Positions 1 to 8,616 are shown, counted from the first letter of the stretch. The stretch is 64,000 nucleotides of DNA from Myxococcales bacterium (GCA_012522445.1 JAAYKL010000046.1:1-64000), one strand, 5' to 3'. Notes: generated from the letters alone by a model not told the origin. Translations and numbers: made by a program.

Positions 1-634
1 CCTGCAGAAACGCGTCGGAGGCATCGACGAAGTGCAGGTGTTGGTCGAGGCCCATGTCGCGGTACATCTCGAGGACGCGGGCGCTCTCGCCTTTGCGAAT
101 CATGCCGTAGTCGACGTGCAGCAGATGCAGGCGCTCGCCGCCTATGGCCCGGGACAAGAGCTGGGCCGCCACGTTGGAGTCGGCGCCGCCCGAGGCCAAC
201 AAGAACGCTGATTGGTCGCCCTTTTGCTGTTGGATGGCCAGCACCTGGGCGTCGATGTAGGCGTCCATGGTCCAGGTGGGGGCGCAGCCGCAGGTGGTGA
301 GCGCGAAGTTGGCGAGCTGTGCCGCGCGCTCCGGTGAATCGTCGGCAGCGGCGCCGTCGGTGCCCAGGTCGAGGATGGGCACAGCGAGATCGCGAAGGGG
401 CGCGGTGACGGACGCGGTGTCGAAGTCGGTGTCGGCGTTGTTTTTGGCATCGGCGTTGGGCGTGGGTGTGCCCGCCAATACGATGCCCTTCACCCCGGCA
501 AAGGCGCTCGGCGCTTCGTGGGGATGCCGGATTTCGGAGAAGACGTGGGCGCGGCGGATGAGGGTGGCGGCGAGGTGCGCGGACGGCCCTCCCAGGTCTA
601 CTACGGCGATGGTGTCGTGCTGTCGTTTGTGCAT
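1..634 (-). CDS. GMP synthase-like protein with degenerate amidotransferase (partial)
   Basis: The first 211 residues of a protein that runs off the left edge. From about residue 115 it matches the ATP-pyrophosphatase part of GMP synthase (GuaA), which converts XMP to GMP: a Cys-x-Cys region, a WT-x(2)-xYID linker, the P-loop ASGGADSN, and the following VDYGMIRKGE stretch. In front of it, where GuaA normally has a glutamine amidotransferase domain of about 190 residues, there are only about 115. The opening VVDLGG strand is recognisable, but the position of the catalytic nucleophile elbow (GVCYGMQ in canonical GuaA) reads ILDLGTDG, with no Cys, and the catalytic His/Glu part is missing. The enzyme may use free ammonia, a separate glutaminase, or have another role. 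The start was taken at the ATG at 634, with no strong ribosome binding site. A divergent TonB-family gene starts 93 bp away. The C-terminus is not visible. Confidence 0.72.
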   Translation of the reverse strand, partial: MHKRQHDTIAVVDLGGPSAHLAATLIRRAHVFSEIRHPHEAPSAFAGVKGIVLAGTPTPNADAKNNADTDFDTASVTAPLRDLAVPILDLGTDGAAADDSPERAAQLANFALTTCGCAPTWTMDAYIDAQVLAIQQQKGDQSAFLLASGGADSNVAAQLLSRAIGGERLHLLHVDYGMIRKGESARVLEMYRDMGLDQHLHFVDASDAFLQ

Positions 635-727
635 TTCGGACTCGCTTGCGGTTTGTATATAGGATGGATACCTTACATTACAGGCAGCGGCTATACCCCA
701 ATTTTTGCCGCCGCAGATAGGCAGAAA

Positions 728-1558
728 ATGACGAAACCCACGCCCCAGCGCCCCGCGATTTTTCGCTCGCCGATGCCGCCCGAACCGGGTCACCGTCGGC
801 GCGCGGCGATCTTCGCGCTGGTGTCCACCCTGGCCCACGCGGCGGTGGTGCTGGCCCTGGGGCAATTCTTTTCGCCCGCGGCGGTGCCCGAGGCGGGGTA
901 CACGTTTCTCGTCCCGGCGCCCAAGGAAATCGAGCCCCCCGCGTTGCCGCCAGAGCCCGAACCCGAACCCGAACCCGAACCGGAGGCCGAGCCCGAGCCC
1001 GAGGTCATTCCGCCCAAGCCGCCCCCGAAGCCGCTCCGCGCCCAGGCGACCCCCAAGCCCGCGCCCGCGCCCGAGCCCCAAGCCGCGCCCAAGCCCCGGC
1101 GCATGCTCGACATCGACATGGGCGCCACGGTGAACGCCGGCGACGGCCCCTTGGTCAATGTGGGCAAGTACCAGCGCGGCGTGCCCGGCGGCACCGGCAT
1201 CGGACCGGGCAAGGGTGGCGAAGGCGACAGCCCCACGGCGAACCGCGCGGCCACCAGCGTGCCCACCGCCGCCGCCAAGCTCGACCGTCCCAAGCGCCTC
1301 GGCCAATCGACGCAGCCCGCCTACCCGCCCCAACTGCGCGCCCAGGGCATCGAGGGCAACGTGGTGGTCGTCATCGACATCGACAAATCCGGCGCCGTCA
1401 CCCAGGTCAAGGTGCTGCAGAGCTCGGGCTATCGCGAGCTCGACGACGAAGCCGTGGTGGCGGCCAAACGCGACCGCTACACCCCAGCGGCCATGGGCGG
1501 CACACCGGTGCCCTACTCCCTCAAATACACCTACAAATTCCGAATCCGCGGAGCCTAA
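728..1558 (+). CDS. TonB family energy transducer
   Basis: A 276-residue protein with classic TonB architecture. A short cytoplasmic N-terminus is followed by one membrane anchor (about residues 28-48), a long Pro/Glu/Lys-rich periplasmic linker with EPEPEP repeats (about 60-125), a Gly-rich stretch, and a C-terminal TonB_C domain (about 190-276) with the typical YPPQLRAQGIEG and SSGYRELDDEAV motifs. It should couple the proton motive force (through ExbB/ExbD, not seen here) to outer-membrane receptors. The ATG at 728 was chosen because the open frame upstream of it has no TonB-like sequence and runs across the divergent promoter region. Three genes follow closely on the same strand, including a TonB-dependent receptor, so the set is probably one uptake operon. 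Confidence 0.88.
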   Translation: MTKPTPQRPAIFRSPMPPEPGHRRRAAIFALVSTLAHAAVVLALGQFFSPAAVPEAGYTFLVPAPKEIEPPALPPEPEPEPEPEPEAEPEPEVIPPKPPPKPLRAQATPKPAPAPEPQAAPKPRRMLDIDMGATVNAGDGPLVNVGKYQRGVPGGTGIGPGKGGEGDSPTANRAATSVPTAAAKLDRPKRLGQSTQPAYPPQLRAQGIEGNVVVVIDIDKSGAVTQVKVLQSSGYRELDDEAVVAAKRDRYTPAAMGGTPVPYSLKYTYKFRIRGA

Positions 1559-1561
1559 TTT

Positions 1562-2614
1562 ATGCCCCACGCCCCCCGACGACGCCGACACACCCCCGCT
1601 TTGCCCCGACCATCCCGGCTGTCCCGGCTGCCGTTGCTGCTGCCGTTACTGCTGGCGCTCCTCGGCACGTCCCTCGGCTGCAACGAGTCCTTCGAAGCCT
1701 TCACCACCGTGAGCGACCTGCGCCTGCTCGGCATCGCCGCCACCCCGCCCGACCTCCACAGCGGCGACGCGGCCCAACTCACGGCCCTGGTGGTCCAATC
1801 CCCAACCGACGCGCGCCCCCTCAGCTACCACTGGCGCTGGTGTCCGGTGGGCGCCGATGCCCAGGGCCACACCGACTGCCCCATCTCGCAGGCGCAATTC
1901 GACGACCTGCTCCGCACCGCTGGCCTCGACCCCCGCGACACCTTTGCGCCCTTCGATCTCGGCGACGCCCCCGAGGCGACCCTTGGCCACACCCTGCCCG
2001 CCGCCGCCCTGCGCGCCCTGTGCACCCTGGCCTTTTCGCAAGCCGCCCCGACCTTTATGTCGCTGCCCCGCTGCGCGCACAGCCTGCCCATCACCGTCAC
2101 CCTCGACGTCACCGACGGCGACAAAACGATCCGCGCCACCAAAAAGATACGCCTCCTCACCGACGACGCGCTGCCCCCCAACGCCAACCCGCGCTTCGGC
2201 ACCCGCATCACCGCCACCGACAGCGACGGCCGCACCATCACCCTGCGCCCCGACGCGCCCACAACTTTGGCGGGGCACCGCACCTGGCGCATCCGCGTCG
2301 ACATCCCCGAGGACGCCTCCGAGTCATTTGTCCCGCTGCCCGACGACGACGGCGACAGCGGCGCGACAGCCCCTGACCCGGTCCGCGAAATTCTCTTCAT
2401 GACGTGGTTTGTCGGCGGCGGCGAAATGAAGTTCTCGCGCACCGGTTTTTACGACGGCGCGACGCCCTTCGACGACCTGCGCCACAACGAGTGGACCGCG
2501 CCCAAGGCCGCAGATGCGCCAGATGTCGTGCCGCTCTACTGGGTGCTGCAAGACGAGCGCGGCGGCGTGGCCTGGACCTCTCGCGACATCGTCCTGGCGG
2601 AGGAGACCCCGTGA
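1562..2614 (+). CDS. predicted lipoprotein of the TonB receptor operon
   Basis: A 350-residue exported protein of unknown function. The N-terminus is basic (RRRR), followed by a Leu-rich hydrophobic segment (about 20-37) that ends in a lipobox-like TSLGC, which suggests lipid attachment. The mature part is Asp/Ala/Pro-rich with no catalytic motif I recognise. It starts 4 bp after the TonB gene and its stop codon overlaps the GTG start of the TonB-dependent receptor. That coupling suggests a surface or periplasmic accessory factor for the receptor, for instance substrate capture. This role is inferred from position only. Confidence 0.7.
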   Translation: MPHAPRRRRHTPALPRPSRLSRLPLLLPLLLALLGTSLGCNESFEAFTTVSDLRLLGIAATPPDLHSGDAAQLTALVVQSPTDARPLSYHWRWCPVGADAQGHTDCPISQAQFDDLLRTAGLDPRDTFAPFDLGDAPEATLGHTLPAAALRALCTLAFSQAAPTFMSLPRCAHSLPITVTLDVTDGDKTIRATKKIRLLTDDALPPNANPRFGTRITATDSDGRTITLRPDAPTTLAGHRTWRIRVDIPEDASESFVPLPDDDGDSGATAPDPVREILFMTWFVGGGEMKFSRTGFYDGATPFDDLRHNEWTAPKAADAPDVVPLYWVLQDERGGVAWTSRDIVLAEETP

Positions 2615-5325
2615 GGCGCGCCCGGTTTGCAAAGCGCGCGCTGATCTTGGCGGGTGTCTTCCTGTTGGTGTCCACCGGTGCCTGGGCGCAAAACACCGGC
2701 GCCAAAACAAAAGAAGCCGAAGCCAAAACAAAAGAAACCGAAGCCGACGCCCCGGTCATCGTCCCGCCGGTGCTCGAAGCGCACATCGACGCGCCCTACC
2801 CCGAGGACGCCCTGCGCGACGGCATTGAAGCCGAGGTGGTGCTGGCCATCGACATCGACGAACGCGGCGCCGTGGAGGCGGTCTCCGTGCTCACCCCCGC
2901 CGACCCGCCGGGATACGGCTTCGACGAGGCCGCAATCAAAGCCGCCGAGCAGTTTGTGTTTGCCCCCGCCACCGAAGACGGCGTGCCCATCCCCGTCCGC
3001 ATCGCCTACCGCTACGGCTTCGCCCTACCCGCGGCCCCAAGCGACGAAGGCGACCCAACCGCTGCCGACACCGACGACACCGACGACACCGACGCGCCCG
3101 CCGCTGCGCCCCGGCCCGACCCCGTCATCAACTTTCGGGGCGTGCTCAAAGAGCGCGGCACGCGTCTGCCCATCTCCGGCACCACGGTGACCCTCTTCCG
3201 CGACGACAGCGACGAGGCCTGGGAGACCCTCACCGACGCCGACGGCGCCTTCGCCTTCGCCGACCTCACCCCCGGCGACTGGAAGGTCTTCGCCCATCCC
3301 CCGGGCTACTACCCCTTGCGCACCACCGACCACGTGGCCCAAGGCGCGCGCACCGACGCGACCTACCACATCGAAAAAGCCGACTACAATCCCTACGACG
3401 TGCTCGTCGAGGGCGACCAAATCAAAAAGGAAGTGAGCCGCACCACCCTGGCCACCCGCGAAATTGAAAAAATCCCCGGCACCTTCGGCGACGTCATGGC
3501 CGTGGTGCAAAACCTCCCCGGCGTGGCCCGCAGCAATCCCCTGACCGGGCAAATCGTCGTGCGCGGCTCCTCGCCCGAAGACACGCAGGTCTTCATCGAC
3601 GGCGTGGCCATCCCCATCATCTATCACTTCGGCGGCTTCCGCAGCGTCATCCCCCTGGGCATGCTCGACAAGCTCGACTTCTACCCGGGCAACTTCACCG
3701 CGGAGTTCGGCCGCGGCACCGGCGGCATCGTCGACGTGGGCATCAAACGCCTGCGCCCAACCAAGATCGGCGGCTACGTCGACCTCAACCTCATCGACGC
3801 CGGGGTGTACCTCGAGGCCCCCATCGGCGACAAATTCGCCCTCGCCGCTGCCGTGCGCCGCAGCTACATCGACGCCATCATGAAGGGCGTGGTGCCCGAC
3901 GACGCCGGCGTCAACCTGCTGGCCGCCCCGCGCTATTACGACTACCAGTTCCTCGCCTCCTGGCACCCCAACCCGCGGCACGAGCTGCAAGTCTTCGTCT
4001 TCGGCTCCGACGACCGCTTCGAAGTCGTGGTCGACAACCCCGCAAACCTCAGCCCCCTCTTGCGCGCCAACGACGCCGCCACCTCCACCACCTTTTACCG
4101 CACGGTGCTCTCCTACCGCTTTGCGCCCTCGGAGCGCTTTCACAACACCCTCAAAATCTCCGCGGGCCACAACTGGGTCTACCTAGGCCTCGGCGACCAG
4201 TTCTTCCTCGACACCGACACCTACGTCGCGCAAATCCACGACGCCGCGCGCATCCACCTCAGCCACGGCATCGCCCTGGTCACCGGCGTCGACTACCTGC
4301 TGAGCCGCTCCGACGTCTCGCTGCGCATCCCGCAGTTTCCCAAAGAGGGCGAGACCGCCAACATCGACCCCTCGCAAACCCGCACCACCACCGTGAGCGG
4401 GCAATACCACCACTACCCGGGTTTCTTCTTGCAACTGGAGACGCGCTTCTTCGACCGCCTGACCCTCATCCCCGGCGTGCGCTTCGACTACTTCTCCCGC
4501 GTCGACACCGTGGCCCTGGGGCCGCGCTTCAACGCCCACTTCGACCTCACCGAGCAGTGGCGCCTCAAGGCCGGAGTGGGCCTCTACCACCAGGAGCCCT
4601 CCTTTGACGAGACCGACCCGGTGCTGGGCAACCCCGCCCTGGGCCTGGAGTCCGCCGTGCACTACGCGGCGGGCTTCGAGTACCGCCCCTGGCCCCACGT
4701 CGTGGTGGACGCCACGGGCTTCGTCAAAACCATGCGCGACCTGGTGAGCCGCAGCGACGAGCTGGTCACCCGGGACGGCCACACCGTGCCCCGCAACTAC
4801 GCCAACGACGGCGCCGGGCTCGTCTACGGCCTCGAGCTGCTGCTGCGCCACGACCTCCACCGGCATTTCAGCGGCTGGGTGAGCTACACCCTGTCCCAGG
4901 CCCTGCGCAAGGACGCACCCGGCGACGACTGGCGCGACTTCGACTTCAACCAGGCCCACATCCTGGCGGTGGTGGGCACCTGGCACCTGCCGCGCAACTG
5001 GGGCATCAGCGGGCGCTGGCGGCTCGTGAGCGGCAACCCCTACACCCCCGTGGTGGGCAGCATTTACAACGTCGAAGAGGCGGGATACCGGCCCGTGTAC
5101 GGCGCGTCCAACAGCAAAACCTATCCCCCCTTTCACCAGCTCGACGTCCGCATCGACAAGCGCTGGGTGTACCGCCTCTGGATTCTCGAGGCCTACCTCG
5201 ACGTGCAAAACATCTACAACAGCCCCAACACAACCGGCTACAGCCACAACTACGACTACAGCCAGCGCCGGCCGCAACAGGGCCTGCCCATCCTGCCGGT
5301 CATCGGCCTTAAAGGAGAGTTCTGA
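2611..5325 (+). CDS. TonB-dependent outer-membrane receptor with N-terminal TonB_C domain
   Basis: A 904-residue receptor. Domains in order: signal peptide (about 1-27, ending AWA), a TonB_C-like domain (about 45-135, with APYPEDALRDGIEAEV and a conserved VLAIDIDERG strand), an Asp/Thr-rich linker, a carboxypeptidase regulatory-like domain (about 165-250), a plug domain (about 270-385, with NLPGVARSNP and QIVVRGSSPEDTQVFIDG) and a beta-barrel to the C-terminus. It should take up an unidentified substrate across the outer membrane. A TonB C-terminal domain fused to the receptor itself is unusual, because that domain normally sits in the inner-membrane partner. The GTG at 2611 was chosen: it overlaps the previous stop codon, has AGGAG seven bases upstream, and gives a clean signal peptide. 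The stop codon overlaps the next ATG. Confidence 0.9.
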   Translation: MRRARFAKRALILAGVFLLVSTGAWAQNTGAKTKEAEAKTKETEADAPVIVPPVLEAHIDAPYPEDALRDGIEAEVVLAIDIDERGAVEAVSVLTPADPPGYGFDEAAIKAAEQFVFAPATEDGVPIPVRIAYRYGFALPAAPSDEGDPTAADTDDTDDTDAPAAAPRPDPVINFRGVLKERGTRLPISGTTVTLFRDDSDEAWETLTDADGAFAFADLTPGDWKVFAHPPGYYPLRTTDHVAQGARTDATYHIEKADYNPYDVLVEGDQIKKEVSRTTLATREIEKIPGTFGDVMAVVQNLPGVARSNPLTGQIVVRGSSPEDTQVFIDGVAIPIIYHFGGFRSVIPLGMLDKLDFYPGNFTAEFGRGTGGIVDVGIKRLRPTKIGGYVDLNLIDAGVYLEAPIGDKFALAAAVRRSYIDAIMKGVVPDDAGVNLLAAPRYYDYQFLASWHPNPRHELQVFVFGSDDRFEVVVDNPANLSPLLRANDAATSTTFYRTVLSYRFAPSERFHNTLKISAGHNWVYLGLGDQFFLDTDTYVAQIHDAARIHLSHGIALVTGVDYLLSRSDVSLRIPQFPKEGETANIDPSQTRTTTVSGQYHHYPGFFLQLETRFFDRLTLIPGVRFDYFSRVDTVALGPRFNAHFDLTEQWRLKAGVGLYHQEPSFDETDPVLGNPALGLESAVHYAAGFEYRPWPHVVVDATGFVKTMRDLVSRSDELVTRDGHTVPRNYANDGAGLVYGLELLLRHDLHRHFSGWVSYTLSQALRKDAPGDDWRDFDFNQAHILAVVGTWHLPRNWGISGRWRLVSGNPYTPVVGSIYNVEEAGYRPVYGASNSKTYPPFHQLDVRIDKRWVYRLWILEAYLDVQNIYNSPNTTGYSHNYDYSQRRPQQGLPILPVIGLKGEF

Positions 5326-5978
5326 TGCGCTGCCGCCCCGCGAAGGTCTTGTTTGTCGCCGCCCTACTGCTGGGAAGCGCGCTCTTGGCCGTCCCCCAGG
5401 CCCGCGCCTTTGACGACCTCATCTCGCCCCGATCCCGGCAGGGTTACTACATCTCGGCGGGGCCCACCTTCGGCATGTCCCTGGTGCGCTCCGAGGGGCG
5501 CAACACCGGTCCCTGGCCCGGGCCCGGCATGCAATTTCGGGTGGGCGAAACCCTGGCGCCTTGGGTGGCCTTGGGCGTGGGCTTCGCGTCGGGTTGGGGC
5601 TTCCAGGACAACTACCGCATCACCTCGGGCAGCGTCTCCCTGGAGGCCACCTTCACGCCGTTGCCGTCCTTCTTCGCCGTGGTGGGCGCGGGGGCGGGCT
5701 GGCTCGACGTCACCCGGCGACAATCCGGCATGGACGAAATCATCGGCCGCTTCAGCGCCAGTTACTCCCTGGCCGTGGGCTGGGACATCTTCTTCAAGGC
5801 GCGGCGTCCCAAGGCCTACCAAAGCGGCGGCGTCTCGCTGGCCCCGATGTTGGGCACCCAGCTCTCGCCCTCCAATGCGGCGACCTCGTCTTATTTGTTT
5901 TGGGTGGGGATGAATGTGACGTGGTGGAGCGGCTACGCCCGCAATCGCCTCGACCTGCCCCCCGAAGTGGCGTTTTAA
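5325..5978 (+). CDS. predicted outer-membrane beta-barrel protein
   Basis: A 217-residue exported protein. It has a signal peptide (about 1-28, cleaving near ARA-FDD) followed by alternating hydrophobic and polar strands rich in Gly and aromatic residues, as in small outer-membrane barrels. No family-specific catalytic motif is seen. Its ATG overlaps the receptor stop codon (TGATG), with AAAGGAGAG just upstream, so it is translationally coupled to the TonB-dependent receptor. It may help the same uptake system, but the substrate is unknown. Confidence 0.72.
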   Translation: MRCRPAKVLFVAALLLGSALLAVPQARAFDDLISPRSRQGYYISAGPTFGMSLVRSEGRNTGPWPGPGMQFRVGETLAPWVALGVGFASGWGFQDNYRITSGSVSLEATFTPLPSFFAVVGAGAGWLDVTRRQSGMDEIIGRFSASYSLAVGWDIFFKARRPKAYQSGGVSLAPMLGTQLSPSNAATSSYLFWVGMNVTWWSGYARNRLDLPPEVAF

Positions 5979-6052
5979 CCCGCGGCGTTTTCAGCGATAT
6001 TTTGAACGGCGGTGTTGGGCGAGGCGGCGTTGTCAACGGCGGCGCCCAGGGC

Positions 6053-6409
6053 TTACATCAGGGCGTTTTTCACCAGCATGTCCATGTCGTCGGCCTCGAC
6101 CCCCAGGGCCTGGGCCACCTGCATGAGCAGGTCGCGCTCCGTGGCCGAGAGCTCGCCGTCCGCTGCCACCGCCATCACGAGCTCGACCATCAGCGCGTTG
6201 CGCGAGGCAAAGCCCTCAATGCCCGCCACCAGCGCCTCGACGTCGTCGTCCAGATTGCGGCGCAGCACCTCCTTGCGCTCCGCGTCGGTGAGCTCCCAAC
6301 GCGCCATCAGGTTGTCGATGAATGCGCGCTCGTCGTCGGTGACCTGTCCGTCGGACAAAATGGCCTGGGCCACGGCGCTGCAAATTTTAACGCGGTCTTC
6401 GTGCTGCAT
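6053..6409 (-). CDS. TerB-like (tellurite resistance B domain) protein
   Basis: A 118-residue, all-helical acidic protein with the TerB pattern: two repeated helical units, each with an Asp-Gly-x-x-Ser/Thr-x-x-Glu-Arg loop (LSDGQVTDDERAF near 23-35 and AADGELSATERDL near 84-96). Such proteins are cytoplasmic, are thought to bind metal at these acidic loops, and are linked to stress responses. The biochemical role is not established. The ATG at 6409 is favoured because AAGGAG lies seven bases upstream. Longer in-frame extensions run into an intergenic repeat. The gene is convergent with the uptake operon. Confidence 0.8.
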   Translation of the reverse strand: MQHEDRVKICSAVAQAILSDGQVTDDERAFIDNLMARWELTDAERKEVLRRNLDDDVEALVAGIEGFASRNALMVELVMAVAADGELSATERDLLMQVAQALGVEADDMDMLVKNALM

Positions 6410-6517
6410 GTTGCTCTCCTTAAAAGGGCCCGCTGCGGGGCGACAGATAACTCCCAATCTCTCGTGTGGAACACGCGCAATGTAGTACAAGCGCCGCCCT
6501 TCTTCAACTCGCAACCC

Positions 6518-6557
6518 ACCGCTCTCCGCGCCCCATCTTTGCCGCAAATTTGAGACG
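6518..6557 (+). repeat. left copy of 40-bp direct repeat
   Basis: It is identical at 39 of 40 positions to 8865-8904 in the same orientation (the one difference is A/G in the GCRAATTTGAG part). The two copies bound the accessory patch that contains the DUF1566 lipoprotein and the decayed Rpn-type gene. Confidence 0.9.
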
Positions 6558-6661
6558 GACAGTTAATCTTGTCCGCATCATAAGCAGTTTAAAATGTCCG
6601 CACGTTGCTCATTTTCTCACCCTGTTTTCTTCTCGGTAGGAAACGACACGGCACCGCCAAA

Positions 6662-6693
6662 GTGTGCGAGCGGTTCGCGAACCGTCCGTACAC
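6662..6693. repeat. palindromic intergenic repeat, most complete copy
   Basis: A 32-bp near-palindrome centred on CGGTTCGCGAACCG with arms reading towards CCGTACAC. Related half-copies lie at 7648-7662, 11204-11221 and 13903-13925. All four copies are between genes. It is a REP/STIRR-like dispersed element, and no function is visible. Confidence 0.75.
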
Positions 6694-6831
6694 CGAATAT
6701 GTCAATGAAAACAAAGTGTTGAGGCGTGATTATGCGGGTGTTTTGAATCGCACAGAGTCATTCCTTGGGCTCAAATGCTCCTCAATTGGCAACGCAATGT
6801 AAACGCAAACCGCCTCGAAGGGGAGTGAGGG

Positions 6832-7512
6832 CTATTTCACCCGACGGAGACACGTGAAAAAGATATTCATGTCTTTCAACTGCCCTGCAATTTGTACATT
6901 GCTCTTCCAGGCTACGTCATCCCGGTCTTTAACTGTTTCTGACGTCCAGCCCCGGGGAATGTGAGTCCAAGTAGGTGCAAACGAAAACAAGCTGTTGCAA
7001 CGGCTATCGACATTGCCAAAGCAGGTGTCGCAATATCCGCTTCGCATCTGCAAGACATCGTCATCGCAACCCCCAAGGAGGTTTACGAAATCTTGTCGGG
7101 TGGGCAGTATCCAATCGGAGTGACCGCCAAGCACTAGATCGTCACATGCTTCAAGGGCTTGGTACCAAGTGTCTTTAAAAACCTCTCCCCTTCGCCAACA
7201 CACCCCGAATTCGGCGTCATAGACGCCCCAACTGGAATTGCACGCGGTTTCGAGGTCTACTGGACCAGATGGGACGCTGTCGCTGTTCGTGTCACGGCCA
7301 CTGTCGTCTGGCTTGCCGGTGTCGCTGCCGTTGTTCTTTCCGGTATCGCTATCATCTGGCTTGCCGGTGTCGCTGCCGTTGTTTGTGTCACCACCGTTGT
7401 CGTTGCTATCTCCGGAGCCATTACCACCATCGTTCGAGCACCCCAGGGCGATGACAAACAGCCCCAAGACACCCAGCAACGCCAAAACAGTGTGTGATTT
7501 TAAAAGACGCAT
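6832..7512 (-). CDS. DUF1566-type lipoprotein
   Basis: A 226-residue lipoprotein. It has a signal peptide with lipobox ALGC (Cys at about 25), then a low-complexity Asn/Gly/Ser/Asp-rich spacer (about 26-85) built from DTGK-PDDS and NNGSDTG repeats, then a cysteine-rich domain. That domain has the DUF1566 hallmarks: an EACDDL-x-LGGHSDW segment followed by LPTRQDF, and a C-terminal CLRRVK. DUF1566 domains are common on secreted or surface proteins of Myxococcota and relatives, but their function is unknown. It lies in the accessory patch between the 40-bp repeats, and its codon use looks less GC-biased than the core genes. Confidence 0.82.
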   Translation of the reverse strand: MRLLKSHTVLALLGVLGLFVIALGCSNDGGNGSGDSNDNGGDTNNGSDTGKPDDSDTGKNNGSDTGKPDDSGRDTNSDSVPSGPVDLETACNSSWGVYDAEFGVCWRRGEVFKDTWYQALEACDDLVLGGHSDWILPTRQDFVNLLGGCDDDVLQMRSGYCDTCFGNVDSRCNSLFSFAPTWTHIPRGWTSETVKDRDDVAWKSNVQIAGQLKDMNIFFTCLRRVK

Positions 7513-7647
7513 AAGTCCCTCCCCACGGTGATGTCACCAGCAACAAGTAAATGATGCAAACATCGTATGCGAAACACAGCGTCCAAGACATCCCCAAAGT
7601 TTGGTGTGCACCCGCCAGGGGCAAAACGGAACGAAGGGCGAGAAGGA

Positions 7648-7662
7648 GAACCGCCCGTGCAC
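7648..7662 (+). repeat. half-copy of palindromic intergenic repeat
   Basis: GAACCGCCCGTGCAC matches the right arm of the dispersed palindrome at 14 of 15 positions. A loosely complementary GTGCACCCGC lies about 45 bp upstream. Apart from this, nothing is recognisable in the 291-bp gap 7513-7804 except short GCGAAATGCA-like repetitions near 7780-7850. Confidence 0.5.
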
Positions 7663-7804
7663 ATCATCAATATCGCTTCAGCGATCATTTCATTTGGGCA
7701 AATCTGCACAAAAAGAATCTTTTTTGCGCTCAACAGGAAACTTTCCCGAAAAGCGGCCGATGTACCAGTAGCGGAAACGCGCGCAGCGAAATGCATGAAG
7801 TGAC

Positions 7805-8551
7805 ATGAGGCGAAATGCAAAACGCGACATGCAGCGAAAAGCACGACGCAACGCGCAGCTACCCTTCCGCCAAAAGGAGGCCACTTGCCCAACCACGATG
7901 CGGGATTTGCCGCGGATGGAGTTCTTTTTGCTCCAAATGAAAGACCTGCAAGAAGAGGACCTCGCGGAAATGTCGCCGGAAAATTTTGTGGCGGCGTTGT
8001 TTCGGGTTGAGCATGCGCGCACCGAGGGTGTTATATTGGAACGAGCGAGCGAGTTGCACGCCTTGGTGCGGCAGTCATCCACTGCGGAGACGCTGCTACC
8101 CGCTATCGGCGCTTGGTTTGACGGCGTGTTTCGCACGACGCTAACGTCACGGGGAGTCGACGCTGCGCGGATTCCCCGATTTGAGAACTTGGAGGGAGAG
8201 CAGACCATGTTGGCCGAAACCTTGGGTAACATCCTGGACGAAAGACATGAGAAGGGCCTGCAAGAGGGCCTGCAGAAGGGCGAAGCCCGAGGGATCGCCA
8301 AGGGCCGTGAGGAGGGCCTGCAGAAGGGTGAAGCCCGGGGGATCGCCAAGGGCCGTGAGGAAGGCCGTGAGGAAGGCCGTGAGGAAGGCCTGCGTCTCGG
8401 TGCATTGTCGAGCCTGTTGAAGCTCGTCGAAATGAAATTCGGTGCGATTGCAGATGCCGACAAAGAACGCCTTTCGCAGCTCGACCGCAACCAAATCACC
8501 CACGCCCTCTCTCGCATTTTAACCGCCACCACCCTTGAGGAAATTTTGTAG
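7805..8551 (+). pseudogene. truncated Rpn/YhgA-type nuclease-transposase remnant
   Basis: An open frame of 248 codons. The C-terminal two thirds resemble the tail of Rpn (recombination-promoting nuclease, PD-(D/E)XK) proteins: a helical region, then EG-QKG-EARG-IAKG-REEG repeats, then a short helical end (KLVEMKFGAI, LSQLDRNQI). The N-terminal PD-(D/E)XK catalytic domain, which normally fills the first 150 or so residues, is absent. In its place are about 30 Arg/Lys-rich residues with no family similarity, and a stop codon lies just upstream. I read this as a remnant. A later ATG at 7898 is an alternative start. It is inside the repeat-bounded accessory patch. Confidence 0.65.
8264..8383 (+). 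repeat. tandem repeat inside the Rpn-type remnant
   Basis: Two near-identical 48-bp units (8264-8311 and 8312-8359) are followed by two 12-bp GAAGGCCGTGAG units (8360-8383). They encode the Gly/Glu/Lys-rich repeat region. All unit lengths are multiples of three, so expansion keeps the frame. Confidence 0.85.
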
Positions 8552-8598
8552 CCATAAAACCCGTCCTGGACGCAGTTCGATGCGGGGGAGAAAACAGG

Positions 8599-8616
8599 TC
8601 TGCACATATGTGCAGA
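8599..8616. repeat. 18-bp perfect palindrome
   Basis: TCTGCACATATGTGCAGA is a perfect inverted repeat in an AT-richer spot just after the Rpn-type remnant. It could be an operator or a relic of a mobile element end. No gene next to it suggests which. Confidence 0.55.

Larger units (their letters stand above)
6410..6831. other. gene-free gap with dispersed repeats
   Basis: No gene is supported here. The stretch holds the left copy of a 40-bp direct repeat (6518-6557), motifs resembling GACAGTTAATCTTGTCCGC and AAAATGTCCGC (about 6556-6605), and a 32-bp near-palindrome (6662-6693). Base composition is visibly less GC-rich than the flanking genes. Confidence 0.6.

Noticed and set aside
3025-4170. 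long open frame antisense to the TonB-dependent receptor
   Set aside because: Composition is Gly/Val/Asp/His-rich without motifs, and the receptor frame is clearly the coding one.
6605-6802. 65-codon plus-strand open frame
   Set aside because: It runs through the dispersed palindrome, has no ribosome binding site or known domain, and lies in a repeat-rich gap.
8264-8383. possible CRISPR-like array
   Set aside because: The units are directly adjacent, vary in length (48 and 12 bp) and have no spacers. They are in-frame coding repeats.
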